A stretch of 64,000 bases of DNA from Epiperipatus broadwayi (GCA_028023455.1 JAQFVV010012402.1:11948292-12012291); one strand, 5' to 3'; positions 37,848 through 49,797 are shown, counted from the stretch's first letter. The notes: a model not told the origin generated them from the sequence alone. Made by a program: numbers and translations.

Positions 37848-37857
37848 ATGCTTTCAT
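37848..37857 (+). repeat. Target-site duplication, right copy
   Basis: Second copy of atgctttcat, directly after the palindromic element. Confidence 0.85.
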
Positions 37858-39120
37858 GTTTGTTATTACTCTATCCTTCACATCTAACATCTTTTCTATA
37901 TCCTTTACATAATTATTTAAGAGTATCTTTAATTCTTCTCTAGAGCTACACTCTATTCCTTCATCTTCTAGTAATACTATTTCTATCTCCCCTACATTCT
38001 TTCTTTTAATGTCCACCAATTTACCATTTAATTTCATTCTCTTTGTATAATAATCTATTTTAGCCAAATTTTTTAAAAAAAAAAAATAATTTTCTCATTT
38101 AACATTAACATCGTTTTGACTTTTTTTGTTCTTATATTTTCTGCATGCTTTTTTTTCTTTTACACTTGATTAACTCTCACTTTTCTTATTATTTTTATTT
38201 TTCTGAATATTATCACCTAAAACCCTATTTGCCACTTTTTCTACTTCACCAAACCATCTCTTATATTCATCCTCATCCAACTCTTCCATGATTGTTTCAA
38301 CTTTTCTTCTAACTTATTCTTATCATTCATTCTCCATCCATATCTTTCCCTATCTTTTCTACTTTTATTACTATTTTCGAACACATTACGATGACTTTCT
38401 CTTCACTATCAAACACTTTAATTTTCTGTACTTTATGGATTTTCTCTTTTTCCACTAATACATTATTTATTGTGTGGAATATATTATTTCTAAACCATGT
38501 GTATTGTCCCTCATAACTATTTGATAAATTTCCAATGATCAAATTCATTTTCTGACAAAAATTCTTCAAAAGCTGGCCATTCTTGTTATCTATATTATCA
38601 ATTTCTTCAATATGCTTATTTATATTCCCTATAACCATTATTTTCTTCCCCTTTAGGCATTCATATATGCTACTGTTCCACTCTTTATTATGACTATCTC
38701 CAGTGGCTATATACATTATAGCGATCATCTATTCTTGCCTTCCCAACCTTATCTCAAATGACAAATGTTCTTGACATTTAACTGTATTTAAATATTTTTT
38801 GTTATAACACTTATATCATTAGTTTCTATTTATAACCTGCCATACCAAGTCTTCCAGTATGGGTTCTTCTTCTCTTAGATGATTTTCCACTATTGCTAAT
38901 ATCTCAAGCTCTTTATTTTAACTGCTTTGTTTAATTTAAGCCACTTTTCTGGTCTCCTACCACCTTGCATATTCAAATATCCAATTTTAACAATTTCTCT
39001 TTTTCTAATTCCCTTTTTATAAATTCTTTTGACTCTTTCTTCTCTATTACATTTGTAATTAATTTGCTTACCATTAATTTTACAGACCCATTCCCTCTCC
39101 AAATCTACCTTAATACCCAA
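37848..39120 (-). pseudogene. LINE ORF2 N-terminal part: endonuclease and linker
   Basis: Starts MGIKVDLEREW at 39120. KIGYLNMQGG (about 38990-38960) is the first block of an APE-type endonuclease, followed after a frameshift by an ENH block (about 38870) with the catalytic Glu. The frame 38728-38327 covers GNINKHI (a decayed GDFN-type block), LKNFCQKMNLIIGN and YTWFRNN. The frame 38067-37848 is the linker to RT and ends in DRVITNMKA at the palindromic insertion. Multiple frameshifts. Confidence 0.75.
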
Positions 39121-39229
39121 ATCAGCTACTCTTTGTTTATTTTTTACATCCCGTTCATTCTTCTTCTTTTTGATAATACTGCAATTTAAAACCCCACCTC
39201 CCCTTTATAAGTTTCCCAAACTATAATAT

Positions 39230-39890
39230 TTTTTATAAATCAAATTCCCTAAAACTCCACTTTCTTATTTTGCTAAGTGCAATCCATCTTTACAATATAA
39301 CTCCCTCTTATTAATAAAAAATCCTACATATTCACAAACATAACATCATTTCTCTCACACAATTTTTTAAACTCATTTATAGAACATGCCCTATTTAACA
39401 TATACCTATTGTCCAATGTTGGTAATAATTCAACCGTTCCTTCTCTTCCTTTAATCTTACTCAAATTACTAATCAGTTCTATGTACTCATCTATTACTCT
39501 TTCCGATGGTTCTGACAAATTGTCTCTATCATATCATACACATCTCTATTCCCTTGTTTCTTTATCTTATCTGTAATCGCCATAATTCTAGCTCCAGGCA
39601 AACATATTCTTACATCCCTATTTCTATTTTTCCTTGCAATTATGTCTCCACATCCTCTAATTAGTGAATCTCCTAACAATGCTATCTCATAGTTTATTTT
39701 CTCTACTTCATCCATAAAATTCTTTTTCCATCTTCTGAACTTAGTTATCTATTTCTTTCTTATGATTTCTATTTAATAATTGCTTTATCTGCTCACTCTT
39801 CATTTCTACCAATTTTAATTCTGCTTCTATATATCCTTATCTTCCTCTATTTTACTTATTTTGATTGTAAGTTGGGTAATCTGATGCTGC
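39230..39890 (-). pseudogene. LINE ORF1 with SGNH-hydrolase (esterase) domain
   Basis: An N-terminal Lys/Glu-rich coiled-coil-like stretch (about 39890-39720, broken) leads into INYEIALLGDSLIRGCGD (39700-39640), the GDS nucleophile block of SGNH/GDSL hydrolases. PGARI follows, then LLPTLDNRYMLN and, after a frameshift near 39330, YCKDGLHLAK (about 39280-39250) with the catalytic Asp and His. The Ser-Asp-His set can thus still be seen. Esterase-type ORF1 proteins are known in some LINE clades such as CR1-like ones. Confidence 0.75.
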
Positions 39891-40800
39891 TAATAATGAT
39901 AAAGAAGTTAAAATGAGAATTGTAATTGATAAATAAACGTTTAATAAGAATGAAACATTATTTTTTAGTTCATTGGAACCAAATTTAAATAGAGACTTGA
40001 TAAAAGTTTTTTTTTTTTTAGATGAAGACATTTTTAAAGTTATTTATTCATAATTTATTGATAAATTATAAGTTTTGGTAGTTAATTTTCAAATTAGAGC
40101 ATTTTAAATGATTTAAAATTATTCTACATGAAGTTTTGAATAAAATGCATATTATAATACCACTCATTTATTATTAATGACAGTTTTTTTTTTAAAAAGT
40201 GATCTCAATTTTTCCAGCAAGTTTTCAGTTCTAAGTAGAAAATCTTTCTGTTTAACAAAACAAATATTTGATTATAAATTAATTTGTTTTCAAATATTTA
40301 TTTAATAATAACATTCATAAAAATGGAAAACAAAATAAATTACTATTAAATTTAGTCATTTTATGCACATGAGCATATACATTTTTTGCAAATATATTTT
40401 TCTGAGCCAACAGTATTATCTGGTAATTAATGAATATACTCACAGAAACATGTTTTTTGTTTTTTTTTAATATTCAGCTTTCAATATATTCAGTACCTCA
40501 TATTCATGGTATATAATGACTTGAATACAAGTTCTTTATATCAGTGTTTAATTATTATCTAAGAATCTATTTAATGTATTTAAATTCAAATTTAGATTTA
40601 TTCAAATCACCCCATTTCTTTAATATTGTATGCTTGCTTCTTTTCTGTTGATGGAAAAACAGTCACTAGCTGGAGTTATTGTACATGCTTTGTGGCTTTT
40701 ACTTTCTATCCTCTTTCACTCTGTGCAGACTATTTTTGCTTCTTGAATCTTTGGCAGGTTTTCTGCTCATGGCTCTAAATATTGATGAGTGTGTGTTTTT
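39891..40800. other. AT-rich non-coding between elements
   Basis: This may hold the LINE 5' end near 39.9 kb. Nothing else is supported. Confidence 0.35.
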
Positions 40801-40801
40801 T

Positions 40802-41560
40802 TTAATCTCTGAGGGCTCTATTATAAAAATATCTATGCTGGGCAAGTCTTGTTGATAGATTGGCGCTTGACTCCCCATAATATGCAGTATTGCAAGTTGG
40901 GTGGCTACAGTTAATTTTATAGAACACTAGATGTGCCAATTCATTTGGTAAAGTATATTTAGAGTTCTTGACTAATTGTTTAAGTGATTTAGGGGTTTGA
41001 AAGCTTATATTAAATTTGTCTTCACATATATGTTTCAATTTATGTGCAATTTTAGAAATGTAAGGCAGGCTTATCTGTTTTTTAGGCTCCTCTTGTTGGA
41101 TGGGGTAAGGGTTACTTATTTTTTTATAGCATCTTTTATAATATTTATGAGTTTATTGTGATTAATCTTTTGAAGGTCATTTGTTTACTTTTCAATGTTG
41201 TTCTTCTTATTATATACAAACTTACATAATGTATGATTTCTATCTAAAAAAAATTCAATCTGCATATTTATGTGACCGGGGTTCTTGATTTAGGGTGTAT
41301 TGCTCCTCTTATATTAGAGGCTTAGCATCATTTTATAGTCCAGCATGTGATCCTGTCTTTGTATATACAAATCCAAAAACTTTATTCCTTTACTATTGTC
41401 TTCTTTCTCCAAGGTCCATAAGAGTGTCAATGCCTCCTCCAATAATGGTTGGCCTGGGGCTGCCATTAGTGGCATCATCAGTAGTCTATTCCTGGAAAAA
41501 AAGATCAAAAACTATTATTATTCCCAAATACGTACTTCTAAACTCAAGCTTAATATACTT
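40802..41560 (-). pseudogene. Penelope-like element fragment with GIY-YIG endonuclease
   Basis: Penelope-like elements encode a reverse transcriptase followed by a GIY-YIG endonuclease. Minus-strand pieces read EEALTLLWTLEKEDN and IKFLDLYIQRQDHMLDYK (41440-41320), the C-terminal RT region. Then, through frameshifts, come PLNIRGAIHSKS-like, SLPYISKIAHKLK (about 41070-41035), KSLKQLVKNSKYTLPNELAH and YKINCSHPTCNTAYYGES with LSTRLAQHR (41000-40830), the GIY-YIG region with its Cys/His spacer. The 5' RT core is missing and the frame is broken. Confidence 0.85.
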
Positions 41561-41985
41561 CATGGTCAATATGTTTATATGTGCTACAGACAAACAGATT
41601 GATAATAATATCACAAGAATGGGGGAGGGGGCATTGACACTACCATGGATCTTGGAGAAAAGAAAAATAGTAGAGAAATAAAGTTTTTGGATTTGTATAT
41701 AGAAAGACAGGGCCTCGCTGAACTACAGAATTATACTTAAGCCCTTAAACATAAGAGGAGCAATACACTCTAAATCAAAAATCCCGATGTCACATAAATA
41801 TGCAGGATTGAAAGTTTTTTGTACACGGAAATCATAGTTTTAATAGGATCAAAAACAACACTGAAAAGTATACAAATGACTTTCAAAAGATGAATATAAT
41901 AATGATAAAATCATAAACTCTATATGTTGATTCTATAACAAAGTAAGAAACCCTCACCCTATCCAATAAGAGGAACCTAAAAATA
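41068..41985. repeat. Inverted pair of Penelope-like fragments
   Basis: The arms 41068-41430 and 41620-41985 are diverged reverse complements of about 360 bp. The right arm encodes on the plus strand the same RT-tail blocks (LPWILEKRK, KPLNIRGAIHSKSK), in broken frames. Two copies thus sit head to head across a 190-bp spacer. Tandem and inverted arrangements are common for Penelope-like elements. Confidence 0.8.
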
Positions 41986-42610
41986 TATATCTTACAGTTC
42001 TGGAGATTTCTGATTGATCACAACTGTAATATTGATTTTTAATAAAATAAGCATTGCAACAGTAATAAGAAAGGTGGGTTTGTTTAATTTTTTTAAATAT
42101 CATTATCATTTGCATAAATGAGTTAATATTATGCATCAAAATGATATAAAAAAAACTTATTAATTTCTTTGATATAACTTAAATACAGAAATATCTTAGA
42201 ATTAAAATTATTGATTTGAGATTTTCAATAATGCTGTTGCTTTAAATTATATCCATTTTTTTCAATAATACATATCATTTATATGAAATTATTTATGCAA
42301 TAAAAAAGAATGGAAAAATATGGAAATATCTATAAAAAAGATATTACTCATGGGAGAAAGAGAAACATAAATAGCTGTGTGTGTGTGCTGAAAATCAGAT
42401 ATATTAATCTTTAACTTGGATTAAAGTATGTATCTGTGCTAGAGAAAATCTCTAGTTTAATAAATGATTAGTAATAATCATTAAGTATTTATCAAAAAGT
42501 TGATAATGTAAAAGTTGGGAGTGGAGTAAATTGACACTTGAAAATAAAAATGAGACAATTTGCTCTACATAAATGCTCTTCGTGTAATAAGGATATATAT
42601 GAGAGATGAT

Positions 42611-42670
42611 GACCTGGCCCAACTGATGAGTGCTGGTTCAGCATGAAATGCATCTTGGGAGTTATTTGTC
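42611..42670 (+). ncRNA. Type I hammerhead ribozyme (copy 1)
   Basis: Core CTGATGA at 42623-42629 and GAAA at 42645-42648. Stem II GTGCT/AGCAT (42630-42634 with 42640-42644), loop GGTTC. Stem III AT/AT with loop GC (42648-42653). Cleavage is predicted after C42654. Stem I CCCAA/TTGGG (42618-42622 with 42655-42659). Outer stem GAC/GTC (42611-42613 with 42668-42670) across a 4 x 8 internal loop. All invariant core positions are present. Confidence 0.9.
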
Positions 42671-43035
42671 TTTTATTGCATCTTTATTTATATGAAATTA
42701 TTTATGAAATAAAAAAGAATGGAGAAATCTGGAAATATCTATAAAAAAAGATATTACACATGGGAGAAAGAGAAACATAAATAACCATGTGTGTGTGTGT
42801 GTGTGTGTTCTGAAAATCAGATATATTAATCTTTAACTTGGATTAAAGTATATATTTGTGTTAGAGAAAATCTCTAGTTTAATAAATGATTAGTAATAAT
42901 CATTACGTATTTATCAAAAAGTTGATAATAATAAAAGTTGGGAATGGAGTAAATTGACGCTTGAAAATAAAAATGAGACAATTTGCTTTACATAAATACT
43001 CTTCATGTAATAAAGATATATATATGAGAGATGAT

Positions 43036-43095
43036 GACCTGGCCCAACTGATGAGTGCTGGTTCAGCACGAAATGCATCTTGGGAGTTATTTGTC
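43036..43095 (+). ncRNA. Type I hammerhead ribozyme (copy 2)
   Basis: Same fold as copy 1, 425 bp downstream. Core CTGATGA at 43048-43054 and GAAA at 43070-43073. Stem II is GTGCT/AGCAC, so the base of stem II is the canonical G-C pair where copies 1 and 3 have G-T. Cleavage is predicted after C43079. Stem I is CCCAA/TTGGG and the outer stem GAC/GTC. Confidence 0.9.
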
Positions 43096-43200
43096 TTTTA
43101 TTGCATATTTATATGAAATTATTTATGAAATAAAAAAGAATAAAGAAATATGGAAATATCTATAAAAAAAATACATATCATCTGAAATTAAGAAGTATGT

Positions 43201-43254
43201 CAGTAGAACTAGATTTACCTTTAACATATGTTAAAGGTAAATCTAGTTCTACTG
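43201..43254. repeat. Perfect 54-bp palindrome without spacer
   Basis: Each half (27 bp) is the exact reverse complement of the other, with the centre between 43227 and 43228 (caaccat-free core taacatatgtta). It begins shortly after the third, partial hammerhead unit. Perfect identity of the arms suggests a recent origin or an assembly artefact. Confidence 0.9.
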
Positions 43255-46200
43255 TACATTTACTATAATATGTAATAATGATGAGAGATATAATAGTAAT
43301 AATGTTCTCTTTGCCATTGTGAGAATCCATAAGTTTAAGATAGCTTATTGCAGTTAGTACTAGAATAAACTATATTAAGGAGTGGCAAACTAACACCAAT
43401 AAGAATAATAATCTCTTATTGGTTATATTATTATTATTATTATCTAGTTACCTCAAGTACAGAACTTAATATATGCATGCACAATGCATGTGTCAGTAAA
43501 TCATTTTTATTAATTATTGTAAGCAAAACTCAATGATGATTTATGAAATAATTAATATATATTCTTATTTATTCACACATGTACATTTATGCTAACATAA
43601 ATATTAATTGCAAAGTTAGTTTTTGTATATAATTATGTAGCAGTTATTCGATGACATATCCTGTTTCTGCTGAATTTATTTGAGTTTACAAGTGAGTGAT
43701 TTAAAAGCAACTTTGCTTTTTCATCCAAGATTGGTTTTTCCATTTATGTTCTTTTTTACTAGCTAAAGTACTGCTTGTTACATTTAAATAATAGAATAGT
43801 ATTCTTTATAGCTTAACTACTGGAGATGCGTTATATTTCACATTCAGAGCAGCACAAAGAGAGAGAGAGAGAGAGAAGGAAATGATTAATAAAAGAAACC
43901 TATCTGAAATTTTTGAACTTTAAAAGTTTATACTATATATTAGAACCGAGTTAGCATAAGTATGTTAATATTTTTGTTATAAATTACTTTTTTGTTGAAA
44001 GATTATTTTATATATGTAAGTGTGTGTCTATATATTTTAATGTTATGAAGTATTTTAGGAGTTAATCTGGGGTGATGGAAAATCATCATCATTAACCCTA
44101 AGTCAAACACTTGTCTAATTTAAATACACAAATAATATATGAGGAATGAATATGAGAAGCATGAGAAATCATGAAATGAGCCTGAGATGTCAACACAGAA
44201 CTAACTATAATTTTACCAGCATTATACAAAAACAATAATAATTAATCATGATGAATGATCAGCAATGAAACTCAACAGTATTTTGTAAGTAGATTTGAAA
44301 TGGATCACTATAAACCAAGCTAATTATTTAGCCTTTGCCAGATTGGGGCAGATTATTTGAACAATAATTTGGATGTACAAACCCATCAAAATACAACAGT
44401 AAGTCAAATAATGCTGGAATGCTAAAAACACCCTGACCATCATTAATGCTCTGGCCACTTTGCACCATTAATGTACTGGCCAACTAAAAACTAAATTTCT
44501 AAAGAAGTAATGAATAAAATGAAATGTTGTGAATGGACTTTAAAAGATATTCCTTTTGCATCAACAAGGATCATCATCATCTGGATGTTCACTATCCTAA
44601 ACATATACCCTTTTTATATGACAGACCACTATGCACGAATCCATTTCAGTGATCAAAAGCTTTATAACTGTTATTGTGAGCAAGAGATATAATACAACAT
44701 ACAATAATTTATAATATTTCAGGATTAAATAAATTCACTGAAATAATTTTAACAATGAAATATAAATTTATTAATTAGAAACAATAAAATGAAATTTGGC
44801 ATTCCTGATTTTGATTAATACAAAAAGAAATAGGCTATCACATTGTGATTTACAAATAATGACTTTTCACATATTTGTGTGGGTATCCATGGAAACATCT
44901 TGTGATATTTTAATTTGTCAAAATAATAAACTTATTACAATATATTTTTCATAAGATACAATTAATTCTGGGTTGAAAATATACTTATAATTCACACATA
45001 TGTATGTATATAAAAAAAAATAGATAGTATGAATCAAAGTTATTAATTAATTTATTATTTCCAATGGTAAAAAAAAATCTTTTTACTTTTTAAAATATAT
45101 ATACTGTAACCGCATAAAAAAATGATTTTTTATGATAGCCGATATAATTTGTAACTAAATAAGGAATACGCTAATATATGAATAAGAATATGGTACTATA
45201 CATATCATGCTTTAGTTAGGTGTCCATTTGTAACTAATTAAATATAACACCATAGCCCGTTTGCAACTATCATAAACATTAATTTAGTCACACCTATCAT
45301 GAGATAAATAAATTATCCCATTTCTCAATACACAAAATAAAAATGAAAATTCATTACTGTCATCATTTAAAATTTAAAATAATTTGATATTGGGAAGTCA
45401 TTTTAACCAACAAAATATACTAGCCATTGTCATCAGATAAATCAACATTAGCTATAGCAACTGAATAAAATTACTGTGAAATCCATGGAGTGCATTATGC
45501 TTATCTCCAATAATAGGTTCTTTCAACAAAGAATCTTTCCCTTTCCTCTTTCCATATATATAAGACCAATCATGGTCACACGCACACACTGAAGCTATTT
45601 ATAATAACTTAAAAAAATATCAAAGAAAGTTAATAAGTTGGAAAAGGGATTTGATCACTTTTATTCAGTTTAGCTAAGTACATGTGTTTTCCCTGGGCAC
45701 CACTAGATTGTTTTAAACCTAGATAAATCTTATCTGTCCATAGTGTACTAGGTTCAAACCCATTTGGTACATTTTTTACTACACATGACTTGGACGACTA
45801 ACAAACAAAAAAAAATGACATTCTTATATTTTATCCATGTCAATAGAATTATAAGATCCCAATACCATAAAATTTATATATCCAACACTCTCATAGATAT
45901 AACCAGCTCAGTTTACATATATTGATGTACAGATGCAAGAATACTTTTAACAATGGCTGACAAACAAATGTAGTGAAGACCATTACTTATATATATGGCC
46001 ATTAAACCTAGTTATTTAAGTTAACTATTCATCATAATATAATGATGATGATACCAGCCACAGCTTTATAATGAACTCATAACAACAAATTTATCTTTCA
46101 TAAGCATATAGGCATCTTCTTAAAATCACATTATGTTCAAACTGGGATTTAATTATAATACTCACTAGCGTTTGTATACTTTTATGGTTATATTTACTTC

Positions 46201-47600
46201 AAATACTATTATAGTTAAAATTATAGCTCTATCATCAACATTTACCAGTGATGAGGAATGATCATCACGAATCTCATCACATGATATTTGGCTTTTTATA
46301 AACCCCTATTTACTAAACATATTACATTTAAGATTGGATTTAATTATTACTATTTATTTAGGATGATGGTGATCATAACTAATCTTATATTATAAAATTT
46401 AGATTCTGATAAATCCATAATTATTTACTTGAACAGTACTGTGCTTAAACAGTGATTTAACCAGTAATATAATATCCATCTTTGATGAGGATGATCAAAA
46501 CCCTTGGGCATAACATAATTTTAGCTTTTTATTATTAACCTATAATTATTCAAAACTTGGTTATATGTCAAGCGTGATTTTAAACATCATTATATGTAAG
46601 TCCATATCCAATGCTTAACATTTACAAATGATGATGATTAATTAAAATGATAGAATCAAGGAAGAAAAAAATATAACAATATTAATAATAATAACTCTGA
46701 AACTAAATACAGTATAATTATATTTATTCACACTCTTTTTTTTTAATAAATCAAATTACTAACAATACAATTGACTCAATTAAATATATATTTAAAACAA
46801 AATATTTTAATACTATGTGCCTAACCAACCAATTTTATATATCTGCTCATGTTACTACATATTTTGAAGTAAGCTGGCTTAAAATGATATAAAAAAATAT
46901 TCTATTGAATGCTTATTCAAGATTTTCTCTACTTATTAGATGTCATAAAGGTAAATTTCATTTATACAATGTGTGTGTTTTCTTTACTTTCATACATGTG
47001 TGAAACCCTGCTCTTTAATTTTTACCTTAAAATAACTGTTTAACCTATTTTTTTACTGTTTGGTATAAGCAGTCACACACGCACACACCCTGTGATATGT
47101 TAACATATATTATATTAAAAATGCATCCCTTTATATTATGCATGGATACATAAATCACATCAAAAAAAAATTATTAAAACTTTGAGCAAAAATAAACCAT
47201 ACCAAATTTAATATGCAAAGAGACAAATAAAAAAAAAACATTATAAAGCATATATTGATAGGTTGCTCATTTATCACACTGAATAAACAACAATAATAAT
47301 ATAAAAAACATTTTAACATTACAATATATAATTTAAAAAAAATCAAAAATAATGAAAAACTAAGTTTAATGAATTTAAACTGTGTGTGTGTAATGTTATG
47401 CAGTATTGATAGTAATACAATCAATAAATAAACTCTTAATGTTTCTGTATTGAAAAAAATGCTTGACTGTAGAAATTAAAATTTACTTTTAATAAGTCAA
47501 TAAGAAAAATTTGTTAATTAAATTTTAAAAGTTATCCGATCCATTTTCATTTCTTATCAATGTCCCAGGTTCCAATATCAGACTGCTCTCCTATTTATAG
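43255..47600. other. AT-rich non-coding stretch
   Basis: No gene is supported. It includes a (ga)n tract near 43856-43877, a (tta)n tract near 43426-43445 and a tRNA-derived SINE-like segment at about 45668-45785 (B box taggttcaaaccc near 45750). Confidence 0.4.
45668..45785 (+). repeat. tRNA-derived SINE-like segment
   Basis: A good B-box-like aggttcaaaccc (about 45749-45761) and an A-box-like tagctaagtacatg about 75 bases upstream. Not a functional tRNA, since the spacing is too long and no stems close. Confidence 0.4.
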
Positions 47601-47604
47601 CTTC

Positions 47605-47730
47605 CAGTGATTGGTTTGGCTTGTTTCTACCATTTAAAAAAAAGTTATTGCAGATATTTTTTTTTTTATAAATCTGAACTGGTTGGTTTGCTTGTTTCTA
47701 CCATTTTAAAAGAGTTATTATAGGCATTCT
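47605..47730 (+). repeat. Tandem duplication of about 68 bp
   Basis: The block ttggtttggcttgtttctac at about 47613 recurs as ttggtttgcttgtttctacc at about 47682, each followed by a similar aaagttatt stretch. Confidence 0.6.
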
Positions 47731-49270
47731 TGATAAATATGAAGAAAAACCTTTAAAAAATGATTTGTAGATTAATTAAGGTTGCTTATATGGCTTTATA
47801 CATCTTCTTTCTTCTCTTCTTTCCTCTTCTCCCTCCCTTCAAAGATGATGATCCTTTAACAGGCCAGGAGACAAAAAAGAAGCCTCTCAGATGACATATG
47901 TGGCTAGATTTTAAACTCGGCCATTCTTTGGTTATTACAGACCTGTATATGAGTCTACAGATAGCTTGGCAAATTTAATCCATGGATGTGAGGCACCAAG
48001 GAACAAAAAATGGTAAAATTAGCATGGCATGTTCATTATTTTATAAATAACCAAAATATATATAAGTACCATTTTATATTATTTTCCCAACTTCTTTTAA
48101 AGTATTCAATTTTGATCCATCTCAGATTAATTTTGCTGTGAGTTTATTTATATGGGTGCACATCTTTTATGCTGATTTGAAAGCAAAAGCTCATATTTTC
48201 TTTTTTAATTTTTTAAAGAGAAAAAAAATCAATAGCTCATTCTGAGCTTAAAAAAAGAAACTGATGAAAAATTGCTGTTAACTGCCTTTTACTGCCAAAA
48301 CTGAATATTCTGTTCTAAAAAAACTGCCTTCATTAATATCGTGCCTCTCTTTATATTTTAAATTTCTCATCAAAAGAGAAAAAAAATCTCCAAAAATAAC
48401 TGTGATTTTGGAGATAGCAATCAAATCCTCACACATAGATGACCTAAAGTAATTAACAAGAAAATTAATAGTTATATTTATTCTGTCAAAGCATTTTTTC
48501 TCTCCTTGGGACAATCTAAGATCCAAATAACATAAAAAAAACATAATTTACAATCTAAATGTTTTATATTTACACAGCCGTACTCACACGTGTGTATTTT
48601 TGTCTACTAATCTATATCTCTTTCTATACCTTCCTGTCCAGTTTGTTTTATTTTAAAAAATAGAGCTAAATAATTGAATGCTTTATTTAACAATAAGAGA
48701 ATAATATATTAAATATTATTTATTGCAACATTCTCTTTATTACTGGTTATTAACTCTTCACTAGAACGGGACGTGAATTTGCGGACAAAGCGCCACCTGT
48801 GGCGTTAGTACTCAATGCAATATCGTGTTTTGAATTTCCTTTTACAACTGTTAGCAGATTTGTCCGAATATTTTCGTTTTTTCAATTTTAGCACATGCAT
48901 ATATGATTCAGGTATTAGTTTGTAAAGTTTCACATAGATGGCAGTTATAATTAATGATTTATTCATTATTCCGTGGAAGGAAATCTGTAGCCCCATAGTC
49001 ACTCTTTTTATATTAGAGAAAAACGTTCATCTTTGCTATCTGCAAAATAATTTTCAATTTTTTTTTAATAATTTACATTATTCTTTCAATTGGTAAGTTA
49101 TAATAATTATTTATGATTTATTTTTCTTTTTTAAAAAATATTTCTATGAAAATAATATAGATTTTGAAAATATACAATGTTGTTTTGTCTATTTAAAATT
49201 TTCAACATTACGAGATGTTTGCTTATCTATAAATTTTTGAATATCTATTATATTTTTTTACAAAATATTT
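47731..49270. other. AT-rich non-coding stretch
   Basis: Only a pyrimidine tract (about 47808-47840) stands out. No gene is supported. Confidence 0.4.
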
Positions 49271-49271
49271 T

Positions 49272-49797
49272 AGGTTTTAGAAAGTATGTGAATCAAAACT
49301 TGATTTATATATATTTTTATAATAATGTATTTTCATTAAATAAAATAAACAGCATTTCTTTTTCATATATTTTGAGTCACGTGATAGCATATATATATAT
49401 TCATTTTTCACCTCATTATATCCATCGGGTTTTTTGAACAAAAATATATATAAATATGGTTTTCTTTCATATAAAATATAATTTACATTTTAGAATGTAT
49501 ATCATCCAAAAATTTTGATTATATATTTATAATTCAATAAATAAAATTAGCATTTCTTTTTCATATATTTTGAGTCACGTGATAGCATATATATATATAT
49601 TCATTTTTCACCTCATTATATCCATCGGGTTTTTTGGACAAAAAATATATAAATATTGTTTTCCTTCATATAAAATATAATTTATATTTTAGAATGTATA
49701 TGATCCAAAAATTTTGATTTATATTTATTTATAATTCAATAAATAAAATTAGCATTTCTTTTTCATATATTTTGAGTTACGTGATAGCATATATCTG
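49272..49797 (+). repeat. Tandem repeat, about 200-bp unit, 2.6 copies
   Basis: The block agcatttctttttcatat starts at 49351, 49549 and 49751 (periods 198 and 202). Units share ttgagtcacgtgatagcat and ttatatccatcgggtttttt. The first two units are closely similar; the third is cut short after gatagcatatat. No ORF. Confidence 0.85.

Larger units (their letters stand above)
30250..39890 (-). mobile_element. Non-LTR retrotransposon (LINE) split by nested insertions
   Basis: Five collinear minus-strand pieces can be read as one element: ORF1 (39890-39230), endonuclease part of ORF2 (39120-37848), first RT part (36777-36009), RT catalytic part (34637-34042) and C-terminal zinc region (31070-30250). 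Between them lie a palindromic element (36778-37847), a solo LTR (34638-36008) and an LTR element (31872-34041). After removing the palindromic element and one copy of its 10-bp duplication, the reading frame is continuous. Across the solo LTR the frame can be joined plausibly. The link to the 30.2-31.1 kb piece is less certain. Many stops and frameshifts show an old, dead copy. Confidence 0.75.
42278..43175 (+). repeat. Tandem repeat of about 410-425 bp with hammerhead ribozymes
   Basis: Unit starts (tttatatgaaatt) lie at 42278, 42687 and 43108: two complete units and the beginning of a third. Units share gatattac(t/a)catgggagaaag, a tg-tract, ctgaaaatcagatatatt, tctctagtttaataaatg and, near their end, a complete hammerhead. 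They differ by substitutions and by the length of the tg-tract. No ORF is present. Tandem hammerhead units of a few hundred base pairs are the form of known satellite- or retrozyme-type elements in animals. Confidence 0.85.

Noticed and set aside
41440-41490. CTGATGA followed by a perfect TGCCA/TGGCA stem on the minus strand, hammerhead-like
   Set aside because: The second core segment GAAA is missing (GCCC instead), and the stretch is part of Penelope-like coding sequence. Only half the motif is present.
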